From the NCBI GenBank assembly GCA_052390275.1, contig JBQTHD010000010.1, positions 70,450 through 134,449 on the forward strand: DNA of 64,000 nucleotides. Direction: 5' to 3'. This DNA is from JBQTHD01 sp052390275 (GTDB lineage Bacteria > Actinomycetota > Acidimicrobiia > Acidimicrobiales > AC-14). Positions 16,766-25,325 of the stretch are shown one piece after another. The notes beneath the pieces are model-generated. The model saw only the letters and a program-made list of their open reading frames with translations. It was not told where the DNA came from and searched no databases. Each line of letters begins with the position of its first letter. Position 1 is the stretch's first letter. Position numbers and translations under genes: made by a program.

Positions 16766-17527
16766 TCAGCTGAGATCGGCCAGCGTCTGGAAGTCCGGTC
16801 CAGAGAACGGGACGTAGCGGGCGGGCCACGGAGCATGAAGACGGCAAAGCAATCGCATGTGGGTGGCGACGGACTCGTCGTTGACATGCTCCACCGCGAC
16901 GACGGGATTGGCCCCGTTGAGCTCCTGGAGCTCGTGTACGTGATCGACGAGATAGTCGGGGATCCAGCCGATCTGCCGACGGTCGCTGATCCGAAGCAGT
17001 ACGGCGCGGGGGTTGTGCTCGTTCTGGGCGTCGTCCGCGAGTGTCAGAAGATCGCCCGGTCGCAGCGCGGCGACGGCGTCAGCAGCTCCGGGCACATGGC
17101 GGATGCCTCGGGCGAAGAAGAGGACGCAGCTCTCGCCGTCAGGCGTGCGCTCGGGTCCGGCGAAGACCTCGATCCGATCCGTGGCGCGTCGTCCGCCAGT
17201 GCGGGCCAGAACCTCGAAGGGGTCGGCGTCGCCACTGAGATCGACGCGGGATGCCAACAGGTCGTAGTCGGGTCGGGACCGGGGCATGACACGATTGGCG
17301 AAAACTGGGAACAACCGATCGTTGTCGTAGCGCTCGTGGAGGTTGATGAGCCCCGGGAGCGGCTCGAAACCCTGGAGCCGCTCGGCCAATTTCAGATAGG
17401 CGAACGAGTAATGCTCGCCGTCGGGCCCTTTCCGGCGAATGAGGCGGCCAATCGGGTGGATCGAGCCGACCGGATCGCGCCACGAGACGAACAGACTGCG
17501 TTCCTGGCGGTCTCCGGCGTCGTTCAT
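16766..17527 (-). CDS. HIRAN-domain protein coupled to a HipA-like kinase
   Basis: A 253-residue protein. Residues about 130-205 fit a HIRAN domain: FFARGIRHVPGAADAVAAL, GDLLTLADDAQNEHNPRAV and RQIGWIPDYLV, with the typical D-x-x-N-x-H/Y-NPxAV stretch. HIRAN domains bind DNA or 3' ends in helicases and also occur alone. The N-terminal part (SLFVSWRDPVGSIHPIGRL and following) may be a separate sensor-like region conserved with such partners. Its ATG overlaps the kinase stop by 4 nt (17524-17527), so the two proteins are coupled and probably act together. Role unknown. Confidence 0.72.
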   Translation of the reverse strand: MNDAGDRQERSLFVSWRDPVGSIHPIGRLIRRKGPDGEHYSFAYLKLAERLQGFEPLPGLINLHERYDNDRLFPVFANRVMPRSRPDYDLLASRVDLSGDADPFEVLARTGGRRATDRIEVFAGPERTPDGESCVLFFARGIRHVPGAADAVAALRPGDLLTLADDAQNEHNPRAVLLRISDRRQIGWIPDYLVDHVHELQELNGANPVVAVEHVNDESVATHMRLLCRLHAPWPARYVPFSGPDFQTLADLS

Positions 17528-18417
17528 TCCACCATCGTACGGAGAGCGTGAGACAACGCTTCGCGATTCACGAGGTACAGGGAACTGGCGAACTCCTTAG
17601 CGAGTGTGCTCATCCGGTCCTCGGGCAAGTCGTCCATGAGCTCGTCCAGATCAGGACCGTCAGCCAGAGCGCCCGCCCAGTGTCGCCGGACATGCTCGGC
17701 GGTAAGACCCAGGGCCAACACGATGGCGGCGATGGGTGAGGGCCGGGCCTCGAACTTGGTCCGAGCGCCGGCTGCGTACCCGGCGGCAGTCCGGTTCCCG
17801 CGGCCAGCCAGACGTTCGAGGCGCTCGTCGTCGCTGATCTGGAACCCGAGGCAGGATGCGTGATCGAAGCTCGGCGACAGGCGCTGGCCGGCCGGGCCTC
17901 GGATCGTGGCCCAGTTGTCCTGATGCCGATCGGTGTTGCCCACGAGCGCGTCGAGAGCGAGGTAGCCGACAAACCAATCGAAAGCGGTCGGGAGTCTGGT
18001 GGAAGGTTCGGGCGGCCCCACGCCCGCGAGTGCCCGGGCAACGGCTTCGACCGTGTAGCCGCTCCGGTCGTGAGGCTCGCTGGCGCGGACGCCGATCTCG
18101 TCGAGGAGCTCGTTGCCGTGAACCAGCGTCTCCATCCTGTCGTCCGAGACCTTTCGGCTGATGACGCCGAACCGCTCGGCACGGGTCGCCAACTCGACCG
18201 TGGCGACCGGCACACCGAGTCTCTGGCCGAGCCGACGAGCGACCACCTCTGCCCAGTCGTCGCCCTTCCGGAACGATCCGTGACGAGCGTCGTGGTGCAT
18301 CGTCGACTCCTTCCACAGCCACAGCTCTCCGATCGGGCTTCGGAGCCATTGCTTCGGCTTGGTCCCCAGATACTCCTCGTCGGCCGGCTCCCAGGCGGTG
18401 ACGTCGACGGATGTCAC
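17524..18417 (-). CDS. HipA-like protein kinase
   Basis: A 297-residue kinase-like protein with the HipA C-lobe pattern. GNTDRHQDNW near residue 163 gives the catalytic Asp-x-x-x-x-Asn set, and SPSFDHASCLGF near 183 is the metal-binding DFG-like motif. WLWKESTMHHDARHGSFRK near the N-terminus would hold the ATP-binding lysine. It is shorter than full HipA (about 440) and lacks the HipA N-terminal subdomain. No HipB-like repressor is adjacent. Instead it is coupled to the HIRAN gene downstream, and a small broken gene overlaps its GTG start upstream. Target unknown. Confidence 0.78.
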   Translation of the reverse strand: MTSVDVTAWEPADEEYLGTKPKQWLRSPIGELWLWKESTMHHDARHGSFRKGDDWAEVVARRLGQRLGVPVATVELATRAERFGVISRKVSDDRMETLVHGNELLDEIGVRASEPHDRSGYTVEAVARALAGVGPPEPSTRLPTAFDWFVGYLALDALVGNTDRHQDNWATIRGPAGQRLSPSFDHASCLGFQISDDERLERLAGRGNRTAAGYAAGARTKFEARPSPIAAIVLALGLTAEHVRRHWAGALADGPDLDELMDDLPEDRMSTLAKEFASSLYLVNREALSHALRTMVE

Positions 18418-18568
18418 GTGGTCAGGTCGATGTCGTCGGCGGTCAGGCCGGCGGCGGCGCTGCGCTCGAAGTCGAACAGCTCGGTGGTGGTCACCTGAGG
18501 GAGCAGTCGGAGCGAGCGTCGAAGTCGGGGCGCTCGTCGACCCGGCGCAGGATGTCGATGAGCTTCAT
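18414..18568 (-). pseudogene. Small frameshifted gene upstream of the HipA-like kinase
   Basis: From ATG 18568 the frame reads MKLIDILRRVDERPDFDARSD and stops after 25 codons. In the next frame sequence resumes as LLPQVTTTELFDFERSAAAG and ends LTADDIDLTT with a TGA that overlaps the kinase GTG. One frameshift near 18495 would join them into a protein of about 51 residues. Either it is a broken small partner gene or the true product is only the 25-residue second half, started at GTG. I do not recognise the family. Confidence 0.5.
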
Positions 18569-18676
18569 TCAGAACAGGCGGGCGACAAGGTCAGCCAGGC
18601 CCGCCATCTGTACTGGCTCCCAGGCATAACCTCGCAGCAGTCGGAACTCGCGACGGGACACCTGGTCCATCAGCAT
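18569..18676 (-). CDS. Short ORF or C-terminal gene remnant, hypothetical
   Basis: Thirty-five codons: MLMDQVSRREFRLLRGYAWE, then PVQMAGLADLVARLF and a TGA that directly abuts the next ATG (TGAATG). The composition is protein-like and the tight junction suggests it belonged to the HipA-like operon. The frame has a stop two codons before the first ATG, so it is either a very small gene or the tail of a lost larger gene. The 187 bp between it and the tRNA hold nothing I can name. Confidence 0.35.
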   Translation of the reverse strand: MLMDQVSRREFRLLRGYAWEPVQMAGLADLVARLF

Positions 18677-18863
18677 TGCGGTGCTCGCGGTACCTGCTTC
18701 ATCTCATCAATCCCTCGGGTCCGGCGTCACCGGTGGTTCAGCGTGAAGCACCCACATGCTGCAGCGCACGCCCGGATAGTTCACAGACTTGCTCAACGTC
18801 GCGCCGTGCCCACCAACCCCGAGTCTCTGCTCTGAAATAGCCTCTGACCTGCACTTATACCGG

Positions 18864-18936
18864 AGCCCGAGGTCGGAATCGAACCGACGACCTGCTCATT
18901 ACGAGTGAGCTGCTCTGCCGACTGAGCTACCCGGGC
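18864..18936 (-). tRNA. tRNA-Thr (anticodon CGT)
   Basis: On the minus strand the sequence starts GCCCGGGTAGCTCAGTCGGC, has anticodon stem GCTCA/TGAGC around the loop CTCGTAA, and T-arm GTCGG-TTCGATT-CCGAC. The acceptor pairs GCCCGGG with CTCGGGC (one G-T pair). The anticodon CGT reads ACG. CCA is not encoded. Its first 10 bases overlap the end of holB. Confidence 0.95.
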
Positions 18937-19964
18937 GGGGCGGCCGAGTATGGCACGGTCACCTCCGGCTCGGCCCAGGCGCCCAAGGGCGGAAGCTGGA
19001 GCAAAAGGGCGGCCAGCAGCAACGATTCGATCGGGTTGCGGCCCAGGGCGGCGGTGGCCTGGTTGATCAACACCACCGATCGGGCCATTGCCGCCATGGC
19101 CGTTAGGCCACCTGGGGTTTTCGAGACGGTCGCCTCGGTCAGCGCGTCTCGGTACTCCCTGGCCAGGATGTCCAGGCCGGCGGCCAGGCCCTCGACCCGC
19201 CGGCGCCTGGCCTGGCGCCGGCGCTCATCGACGGCTTGGCGACCCAACTCCTTCTCGCCTGGTCCGGCCCTCGAACCCCCGGACAGGTCAGATTCCGCCC
19301 CTGCCGCCGGAGCCGGGGGCTGCTCCTCGCTTGCCTGGCCGATGAACTCGACGATCTCCTCTACCGCCTGGCTGACCGTCCGGCCGGTGCCATCGAGTTT
19401 CCGGGGGATCTGACGCCAGAAGTTCACCACGGCCGGGTCCCAACCCGAGTCATGCGATGCCCGATCCAGGCGGGGCGAGGCAAAGTCGATGCGCGAACAA
19501 CGCGAAGCCACCGTCACAAGGTAGGCGGGAACATGGTCGGCCAGGATGATGAACACCGTGGTGGCCGGAGGCTCCTCGATGGTCTTGAGCAGGGCCGGGG
19601 CCACCGCCCCGGCCAGGTGCAGATCGACGAGGATCAGTACGGTCCGATCGGCCTCGTGGGGTGAGCGCATGGCCACGCGCCCCACCTCGCGGCCCTGATC
19701 CATGGTCAGCGCCGCTCCGACCCGCTCGAACAGGTTGACGTCCGGGTGAGTTGCTTCCAGCGCCCGCCGGCAGTCGGTGCAGGTTCCGCACCCTCCTCGG
19801 CGACAGACCAGGGCGGCGGCCAGGGCCAGGGCCCCGGCCCGCTTGGGGGCATCGGCGGGACCGACCAGCAGGTAGGCATGGACGGGGTCGGCAGCGGCCG
19901 CGACCAGATGTCGGCGGGGCCGCTCCTGGTCCACGTTGGCCTCGACGACCGGAACGGCATTCAT
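18927..19964 (-). CDS. holB: DNA polymerase III delta' subunit
   Basis: Clamp-loader subunit that helps open and load the sliding clamp. The protein has the four-cysteine zinc module CRRGGCGTCTDCRR near residue 60, then HPDVNLF, LLKTIEEPPATTVFIILADH and the SRC-type element VASRCSRIDF. The Walker A loop is degenerate (LLVGPADAPKRAGALA), as expected for delta' and unlike the DnaX subunit. ATG 19964 overlaps the tmk stop; longer starts are not conserved. Length is 345 residues. The stop TAG lies inside the following tRNA-Thr gene, whose first bases also serve as the last holB codons. Confidence 0.9.
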   Translation of the reverse strand: MNAVPVVEANVDQERPRRHLVAAAADPVHAYLLVGPADAPKRAGALALAAALVCRRGGCGTCTDCRRALEATHPDVNLFERVGAALTMDQGREVGRVAMRSPHEADRTVLILVDLHLAGAVAPALLKTIEEPPATTVFIILADHVPAYLVTVASRCSRIDFASPRLDRASHDSGWDPAVVNFWRQIPRKLDGTGRTVSQAVEEIVEFIGQASEEQPPAPAAGAESDLSGGSRAGPGEKELGRQAVDERRRQARRRRVEGLAAGLDILAREYRDALTEATVSKTPGGLTAMAAMARSVVLINQATAALGRNPIESLLLAALLLQLPPLGAWAEPEVTVPYSAAPPG

Positions 19965-20650
19965 CGGGGGTCGAGGGTGGTCCACGCCTGCCACACCCGG
20001 CTGGCAACTTCGGCTATCGACGCGTCACCGTCGACCACCCGCCATCGGCCGGGGTCTGCTGCGGCCAAAGCCCGGTAGCCGTGAGCCACCCGGGAGTGGA
20101 ACTCCCGGCCAGCCGCCTCGATCCGGTCGGGATGGGGGCCCGCCCGTTGGTCGGCCACTGTCGCCGGCACCTCGAGCAGGATCACGAGGTCCGGGTCCAC
20201 GCCCCCCGCCGCCCAACGGCTCACCGCCTCCAGCCAGGCCACCTCCAGGCCCCGGCCGAAGCCCTGGTAGGCCACCGTGGAAGCGGTGTAGCGATCACTG
20301 ACCACGTGGCGCCCGGCGGCCAGCGCCGGGCCGATCACCCGAGCCACATGCTGGGCCCGAGCGGCCATCATCATCAGGGCCTCCGCCCGGTCGTCGACCC
20401 GTTCGGCCTCCCCCTCCGGACTGGTTGTGCCAGCAGGAGCCAGCATGGCCGCCCGGATGGTCTCACCCAACGCCGTCCCCCCCGGCTCCCGGGTCAGAAC
20501 CGCGCCCAAACGGTCGGCCAGGATCCGGGCCTGGGTGGACTTGCCACACCCTTCGCCGCCCTCGAGGACCACGAAGCGCCCGACCGCCTCCCGCTCGCTG
20601 CCAGGTGCACTCGACTCGAGAGAGGCCCTGGCCAAGCTCGGGCCGGTCAC
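19961..20650 (-). CDS. tmk: Thymidylate kinase
   Basis: Phosphorylates dTMP to dTDP. The P-loop is FVVLEGGEGCGKSTQARILA. The DR-x motif appears in VVSDRYTASTVAYQGFGRGL, and the substrate-binding RExPGG-type element is LTREPGGTALGE. The LID region follows around DPDLVILLEVP. GTG 20650 gives 229 residues and overlaps the transporter stop by 4 nt. An upstream extension of the frame to 20818 lies in the transporter gene and is rejected. It sits in a topA-MFS-tmk-holB unit; tmk next to holB is a common bacterial order. Confidence 0.94.
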   Translation of the reverse strand: MTGPSLARASLESSAPGSEREAVGRFVVLEGGEGCGKSTQARILADRLGAVLTREPGGTALGETIRAAMLAPAGTTSPEGEAERVDDRAEALMMMAARAQHVARVIGPALAAGRHVVSDRYTASTVAYQGFGRGLEVAWLEAVSRWAAGGVDPDLVILLEVPATVADQRAGPHPDRIEAAGREFHSRVAHGYRALAAADPGRWRVVDGDASIAEVASRVWQAWTTLDPR

Positions 20651-21921
20651 CTGGAGGAGCCGGCCACGGGTGCCCACAGGTTGCGCATGGCGCCGACTCC
20701 GGCGAGCAGGATCACCGCCGAACCCAGCCACAGGGTCACCCGGACCCCGGGGGCGGGCGTCACCCCGTCCAGAATGCTCGCGAGTAGCGGGGCCAGCGAC
20801 AACGAGATCAACAGGCACAGACGCGACAGGGTGTACAGGGTGGCGAAGGTCCGACCCCGAAGGTTGTTATCCACCGACTGGCCCAGGATGGTGAAGCCCA
20901 ACACGTAGACGGCTCCGGCACAGATGCCCATCCCGGCGATGAACGTCATGGTTACCGCCAGTGTGGAGGTGGAGACGGCGGCCAGCATGCAGGCTCCCGC
21001 CCCCAGGACGGCCAGGGGGAACATCCGCCGTTGGTCCAGGCGGTTCTGAAGAGCGGAAAGGGCGACTACACCAACGGCGAGGCCCGAGCCCAAAGCGGTG
21101 AGCAGCAGACCGAAGCCGGGTGGGCCGGCCTTGAGCACCTCGGTGGAATAGGTGGGCCCCAGCGGAGCGATCATGCCCCCGCCAATCAGACCGGTTCCTA
21201 GCCCGAGGATCACCGCACGCACCACCTTGTTGGAACCGACGAAGCGCCAGCCCTCCCGAATCTCGGCCAGGGCTCCCTGGCCCTTGCCCCGGGGCGTGTC
21301 CGGCCGGGTGTCGGGCAGTGCGAGGGTGGAGATGAGCACCGCGGAGGCGAAGAAGGTGAGCACGTCGCCGTAGATGGCCAGGGTCTCCTGGTTGAGGCGA
21401 AGGGACTCGAACATCCCCTGGTCGGCCAACCACTGCGACACCTTGGTCAACGACGCGAACAATGCCGATCCGATGGGGAAAGTCCCGTAGGCGGCGACAA
21501 GGGAGAGAGAGTTGGCCCGGGTCAACTGCGAGTCATCGACGAGGTTGGGAACCGACGCCTCCTTGGCCGGCGACCACAACAGCGTCAGGACCTCGAGTGC
21601 CAGAGAGGCGACGAACAGCCCCTGCACGGTGTCCACCGTCGGCAGAGACAACAGGACCAGGCCGCGGCCGATGTCGCAGGCGACCATGACCCGCTTGCGG
21701 TTCCATCGGTCGACCAGCACTCCGCCGACGGAGGCCAGAAAGAACCCCGGGATCATGCGGGCGCTCATGACCAGGGCGATGGCCGCCTCCGGCGAGGTTC
21801 CACCCACCCGGGCTGTAACCGACAGAACGGCTACCAGGCCGATCCAGTCTCCGAGCGATGACACCACCTGGGCCAACCACAGCCGAAGGAACGATGGCGA
21901 CCCGGCCAGGCTCAGGGTCAT
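20647..21921 (-). CDS. Major facilitator superfamily transporter
   Basis: A 424-residue integral membrane protein with about 12 hydrophobic segments, resembling the MFS_3/enterobactin-exporter-like group. SPSFLRLWLAQVVSSLGDWI at the N-terminus is the typical opening for that group, and GGVLVDRWNRKRVMVACDIG is the MFS motif-A loop between helices 2 and 3. ATG 21921 is chosen; the longer frame to 22206 overlaps topA. It lies between topA and tmk with a 13-bp gap and a 4-nt overlap respectively, so it is cotranscribed with them. The substrate is unknown; efflux is likely from the family. Confidence 0.85.
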   Translation of the reverse strand: MTLSLAGSPSFLRLWLAQVVSSLGDWIGLVAVLSVTARVGGTSPEAAIALVMSARMIPGFFLASVGGVLVDRWNRKRVMVACDIGRGLVLLSLPTVDTVQGLFVASLALEVLTLLWSPAKEASVPNLVDDSQLTRANSLSLVAAYGTFPIGSALFASLTKVSQWLADQGMFESLRLNQETLAIYGDVLTFFASAVLISTLALPDTRPDTPRGKGQGALAEIREGWRFVGSNKVVRAVILGLGTGLIGGGMIAPLGPTYSTEVLKAGPPGFGLLLTALGSGLAVGVVALSALQNRLDQRRMFPLAVLGAGACMLAAVSTSTLAVTMTFIAGMGICAGAVYVLGFTILGQSVDNNLRGRTFATLYTLSRLCLLISLSLAPLLASILDGVTPAPGVRVTLWLGSAVILLAGVGAMRNLWAPVAGSSR

Positions 21922-21934
21922 GGCCGCTGCACTC

Positions 21935-24900
21935 TCAGGTTGGACGTGGTCGGCCGGCCCCCGGTCCGCCCGCCTTTCGCACGATCCTGGTCCCCGCCGT
22001 CGGTGCTCCGTCGGCGTTGGTGCCACCGGACTTACGCACAGTCCTGGTCCCGGTCGACTTGGTCCCGGCCGACTTGGTCCCGGCCGACTTCGCTCCGGTT
22101 GGCTTGCGCACGGCTTTGGCCGGCGCCTTGGCTCCGGCGGCCTTGGTGGCGGTTCGACCCCCGGACGAACGGCTGGCGGTGCGCTTGGGCGCGGGTCCAC
22201 GCTCACGCCGGATGGCCAGGAGTTCCGCAGCCCGCTCCGGGGTGACCGAGGCCGGGTCGTCGCCCGAGCGCAGGGATGCGTTGGTGGTGCCGTCGGTCAC
22301 GTAGGGCCCGAACCGTCCCTCCTTGAGCAGGATCGGAGCTTCGGTCACCGGGTCCGGGCCGAGGTCACGCAGCGGCGGAGCCGCCGCCGCCCGGCCCCGG
22401 GTGCGGGGTTGGGCCAGCAGTTCCAAGGCGGCGGCAAGGGTGACGGTGAACAGGTCGTCTTCGCTGGCCAGACTGCGGCTGTCGGTTCCCTTCTTTACGT
22501 ATGGCCCGTACCGGCCCAGTAGGGCGGATATCTCCACGCCGTCGACGGGGTCGACCCCAAGAAGCCGGGGCAGCGACAAAAGGGCCAGAGCGTCCTCGAG
22601 GGTCACCGTCTCGACCGACATGGACTTGAGCAGCGAGGCGGTGGCCGGCTTCTCTTTGGGAGTGCGGTCCTTGGTGCTGCGTGCGGACTTGGTCACCGGT
22701 TCGGTGCGATCGGCCGGTTCGGCACCAGCGGTGGGTTCGGTGCGAGCCGCCGGTCGAGCCAGCCTGGTGGTGGCCGAGGCGGAATCGGAAGGTTCTCGCG
22801 GTCCTCCGACCAGCACGGGTTCAGAAGCGCCATCAGCCGATCCGTCGGATGGCTGGGCAGGCGTCGGGTCCGAGTCGTTCTGGGCACCATTGGTAGAGGT
22901 GGGTGCCTCATCGGTGCCAGTTCCGCCCCGCTGTACGTAGGGCCCGAAGCGCCCTACCCGGACCACCACTTCCAACCCGGTGGCCGGGTCGGTGCCCAGG
23001 AGGCGGTCGCCGCTGGGGGCGGCCAGCAACTCCTCGGCCTTGGGGACGGTCAGTTCGTCGGGGGCCAGGTCCGGGGGGATGGCGGCGGTGTCAGCTCCTC
23101 GGCTCACGTAGGGCCCGTAACGGCCGACCCGGACCACCACTTCGATCCCGTCGGAATCGAGGCCCAGGGTGATGGAGTTGACCGACCGGGCGTCGATGTC
23201 CTCCAGGCGCTCGGAAACCATGGCTCGAAGCCCCGGCGTTCCGTTTCCGAAGTAGAACCGGCCAAGCCAGGGAGCCGACTCCTTGTCCCCGCCGGCGATG
23301 CCGTCGAGGTCGTCCTCCATCCGGGCGGTGAAGGCGTAGTCGACCAGGTCGGAGAAGTGCTGCTCCAGAAGACCCACAACGGCGAAGGCGGTGAAGGTGG
23401 GGATCAGAGCCGAACCCCGCTTCCACACATATCCCCGGTCCAAGATGGTGGCGATGATGGAGGCGTAGGTGGACGGCCGTCCCACGCCCATGTCCTCCAG
23501 GGCCTTGACCAGGGAGGCCTCGGTGAACCGGGCCGGGGGGGAGGTGGCGTGGTCCTTGGCCTCCAGGCTTGTCAGCCCCAGAGGGTCGCCGACAGCCAGG
23601 GCGGGCAGGCGAACTTCGGCGTCTTCCAACTCCGCGGTGGGGTCGTCGGAGCCTTCCACGTAGGCCCGGAGGAACCCGGGGAAGTGGATCACCCGCCCGC
23701 TGGCGGCGAAAACCGCCATCTCGCCGGTGGTGGAGGTGGCTTCGATCTTGACGGCCACGCTGGAACCAGACACGTCGACCATCTGGGAGGCGACTGTGCG
23801 CTTCCAGATCAGTTCGTACAGCGCCCGCTCGTCGGCCCCCAACTCTGAGCGCACCTGGTCGGGGGTCCTGAAGGTCTCCCCTGCCGGCCGGATGGCCTCG
23901 TGGGCCTCTTGGGCGTTGCGGACCTTGGTGGCGTAGGTGCGGGGATTCTTCGGGACGTACTCGGGCCCGTAAAGGGCGGCGGCCTGGGCCCGGGCGGCGG
24001 CGGTGGCGGTGGCCGAGAGCGAGGTTGAGTCGGTGCGCATGTAGGTGATGAAACCGTTTTCGTACAGTCTCTGGGCTACCGACATGGTGCGGGCGCTCGG
24101 GAAGCGCAACTTCCTTCCGGCCTCCTGCTGGAGGGTGGAGGTCATGAACGGCGCGTAGGGCGTCCGCCTGTAGGGCTTCTCCTCGACCGCGATCACCCGG
24201 GGAATCGACGATCTCAGTCGATCGGCCAGTTGGCGGGCCGCATCCAGATCCAGATGGACAAGGGGAGCTTTACCCAGCGGGGCCACCAGGTTGCCGGAAG
24301 GATCGAAGTCCCGGCCCGTGGCCACCCGGCGCGAATCGATGGCAACCAGGGTGGCAGGAAAGTCCTCATGTCCTTTGGAATCGGGCCCATCGCCATCGCG
24401 CCCTTGGGAATCGCCCCCATTGCCACTGGAGCCTTGGGCATTCGTCCCCTTGGTGAGAGTGGCTTCCAGGCCGGCGTAGTTGGCCGAACCGAAGCGCATC
24501 CGGGCCCGCTCCCGCTCGACGACCACCCGGGTGGCCACGCTCTGCACCCGGCCGGCCGACAGCCGGGGCAGGATCTTGCGCCAAAGAACGGGGGAGACCT
24601 CGTAGCCGTAGAGCCGGTCCAGGATGCGGCGGGCCTCCTGGGCGTCGACGAGGCGCCGATCCAACTCCCGGGTGTCGTCCAGCGCCCGCCGAATGGCCGA
24701 GGCCGTGATCTCGTGGAAGACCATGCGCCGCACCGGAACCCCCCGAGGGGGCCGCAGGACCTCGAGCAGGTGCCAGGCGATCGACTCCCCTTCGCGGTCC
24801 TCATCGGTGGCCAGCAGCAACTCGCTGGCCTGACTGACCGCCTTGCGCAGCCGGGCGACCACGTCCTTCTTCTCCCGGCTGATCACGTACAGCGGCTTGA

Positions 24901-25183
24901 AGCCATCGTCGACGTTTACGCCGAGCCGGGCCCAGGGCGCGGCCTTGTAGGCGGCGGGAACGTCGGCGGCCCCTTTGGGCAGGTCCCGCACGTGTCCGAC
25001 CGAGGATTCGACTAGGTAGTCCGACCCCAGGAACCGGGAAATGGTCCTGGCTTTGGCGGGCGACTCGACGATCACCAGCGCTCGGCCCCCCGCCCCGCCT
25101 GCCCTTTTCGCCGGTCGAGACCGGCCGGCCGGCGCGTCCTCAGGCGGCACGGTGGCTTGGGGTCCGGCATCAGTATCGGGCAT
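21935..25183 (-). CDS. topA: DNA topoisomerase I
   Basis: Type IA enzyme that relaxes negative supercoils. The TOPRIM domain opens ALVIVESPAKARTISRFLG and has ATDEDREGESIAWHL with the acidic metal ligands. The active-site tyrosine is in NGFITYMRTDSTSLS. The tail carries several Topo-C repeats (pattern VGRYGPYV or VGRFGPYV, at least four) and a Lys/Ala/Gly/Thr-rich end, with no zinc fingers, as in other actinobacteria. At 1082 residues it is longer than usual (about 930). A Ser/Pro/Asp/Glu-rich insert of about 110 residues lies between two Topo-C repeats, and a Gly/Asn/Asp stretch near residue 245 is another expansion. Confidence 0.95.
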   Translation of the reverse strand: MPDTDAGPQATVPPEDAPAGRSRPAKRAGGAGGRALVIVESPAKARTISRFLGSDYLVESSVGHVRDLPKGAADVPAAYKAAPWARLGVNVDDGFKPLYVISREKKDVVARLRKAVSQASELLLATDEDREGESIAWHLLEVLRPPRGVPVRRMVFHEITASAIRRALDDTRELDRRLVDAQEARRILDRLYGYEVSPVLWRKILPRLSAGRVQSVATRVVVERERARMRFGSANYAGLEATLTKGTNAQGSSGNGGDSQGRDGDGPDSKGHEDFPATLVAIDSRRVATGRDFDPSGNLVAPLGKAPLVHLDLDAARQLADRLRSSIPRVIAVEEKPYRRTPYAPFMTSTLQQEAGRKLRFPSARTMSVAQRLYENGFITYMRTDSTSLSATATAAARAQAAALYGPEYVPKNPRTYATKVRNAQEAHEAIRPAGETFRTPDQVRSELGADERALYELIWKRTVASQMVDVSGSSVAVKIEATSTTGEMAVFAASGRVIHFPGFLRAYVEGSDDPTAELEDAEVRLPALAVGDPLGLTSLEAKDHATSPPARFTEASLVKALEDMGVGRPSTYASIIATILDRGYVWKRGSALIPTFTAFAVVGLLEQHFSDLVDYAFTARMEDDLDGIAGGDKESAPWLGRFYFGNGTPGLRAMVSERLEDIDARSVNSITLGLDSDGIEVVVRVGRYGPYVSRGADTAAIPPDLAPDELTVPKAEELLAAPSGDRLLGTDPATGLEVVVRVGRFGPYVQRGGTGTDEAPTSTNGAQNDSDPTPAQPSDGSADGASEPVLVGGPREPSDSASATTRLARPAARTEPTAGAEPADRTEPVTKSARSTKDRTPKEKPATASLLKSMSVETVTLEDALALLSLPRLLGVDPVDGVEISALLGRYGPYVKKGTDSRSLASEDDLFTVTLAAALELLAQPRTRGRAAAAPPLRDLGPDPVTEAPILLKEGRFGPYVTDGTTNASLRSGDDPASVTPERAAELLAIRRERGPAPKRTASRSSGGRTATKAAGAKAPAKAVRKPTGAKSAGTKSAGTKSTGTRTVRKSGGTNADGAPTAGTRIVRKAGGPGAGRPRPT

Positions 25184-25325
25184 GGCGCTTGCAGCATTCC
25201 CCAGTCCCGTGGGTCGTTGTCAAGGGGAGCACGGTTCGTGGTCCCCGGCGCTGGCCCGAACCATGGTCGGGGCCCCGGGGCGGCGGACTCGGAGACGGCG
25301 GGTTGTTCGCCTAGGTTCGCCCGCC

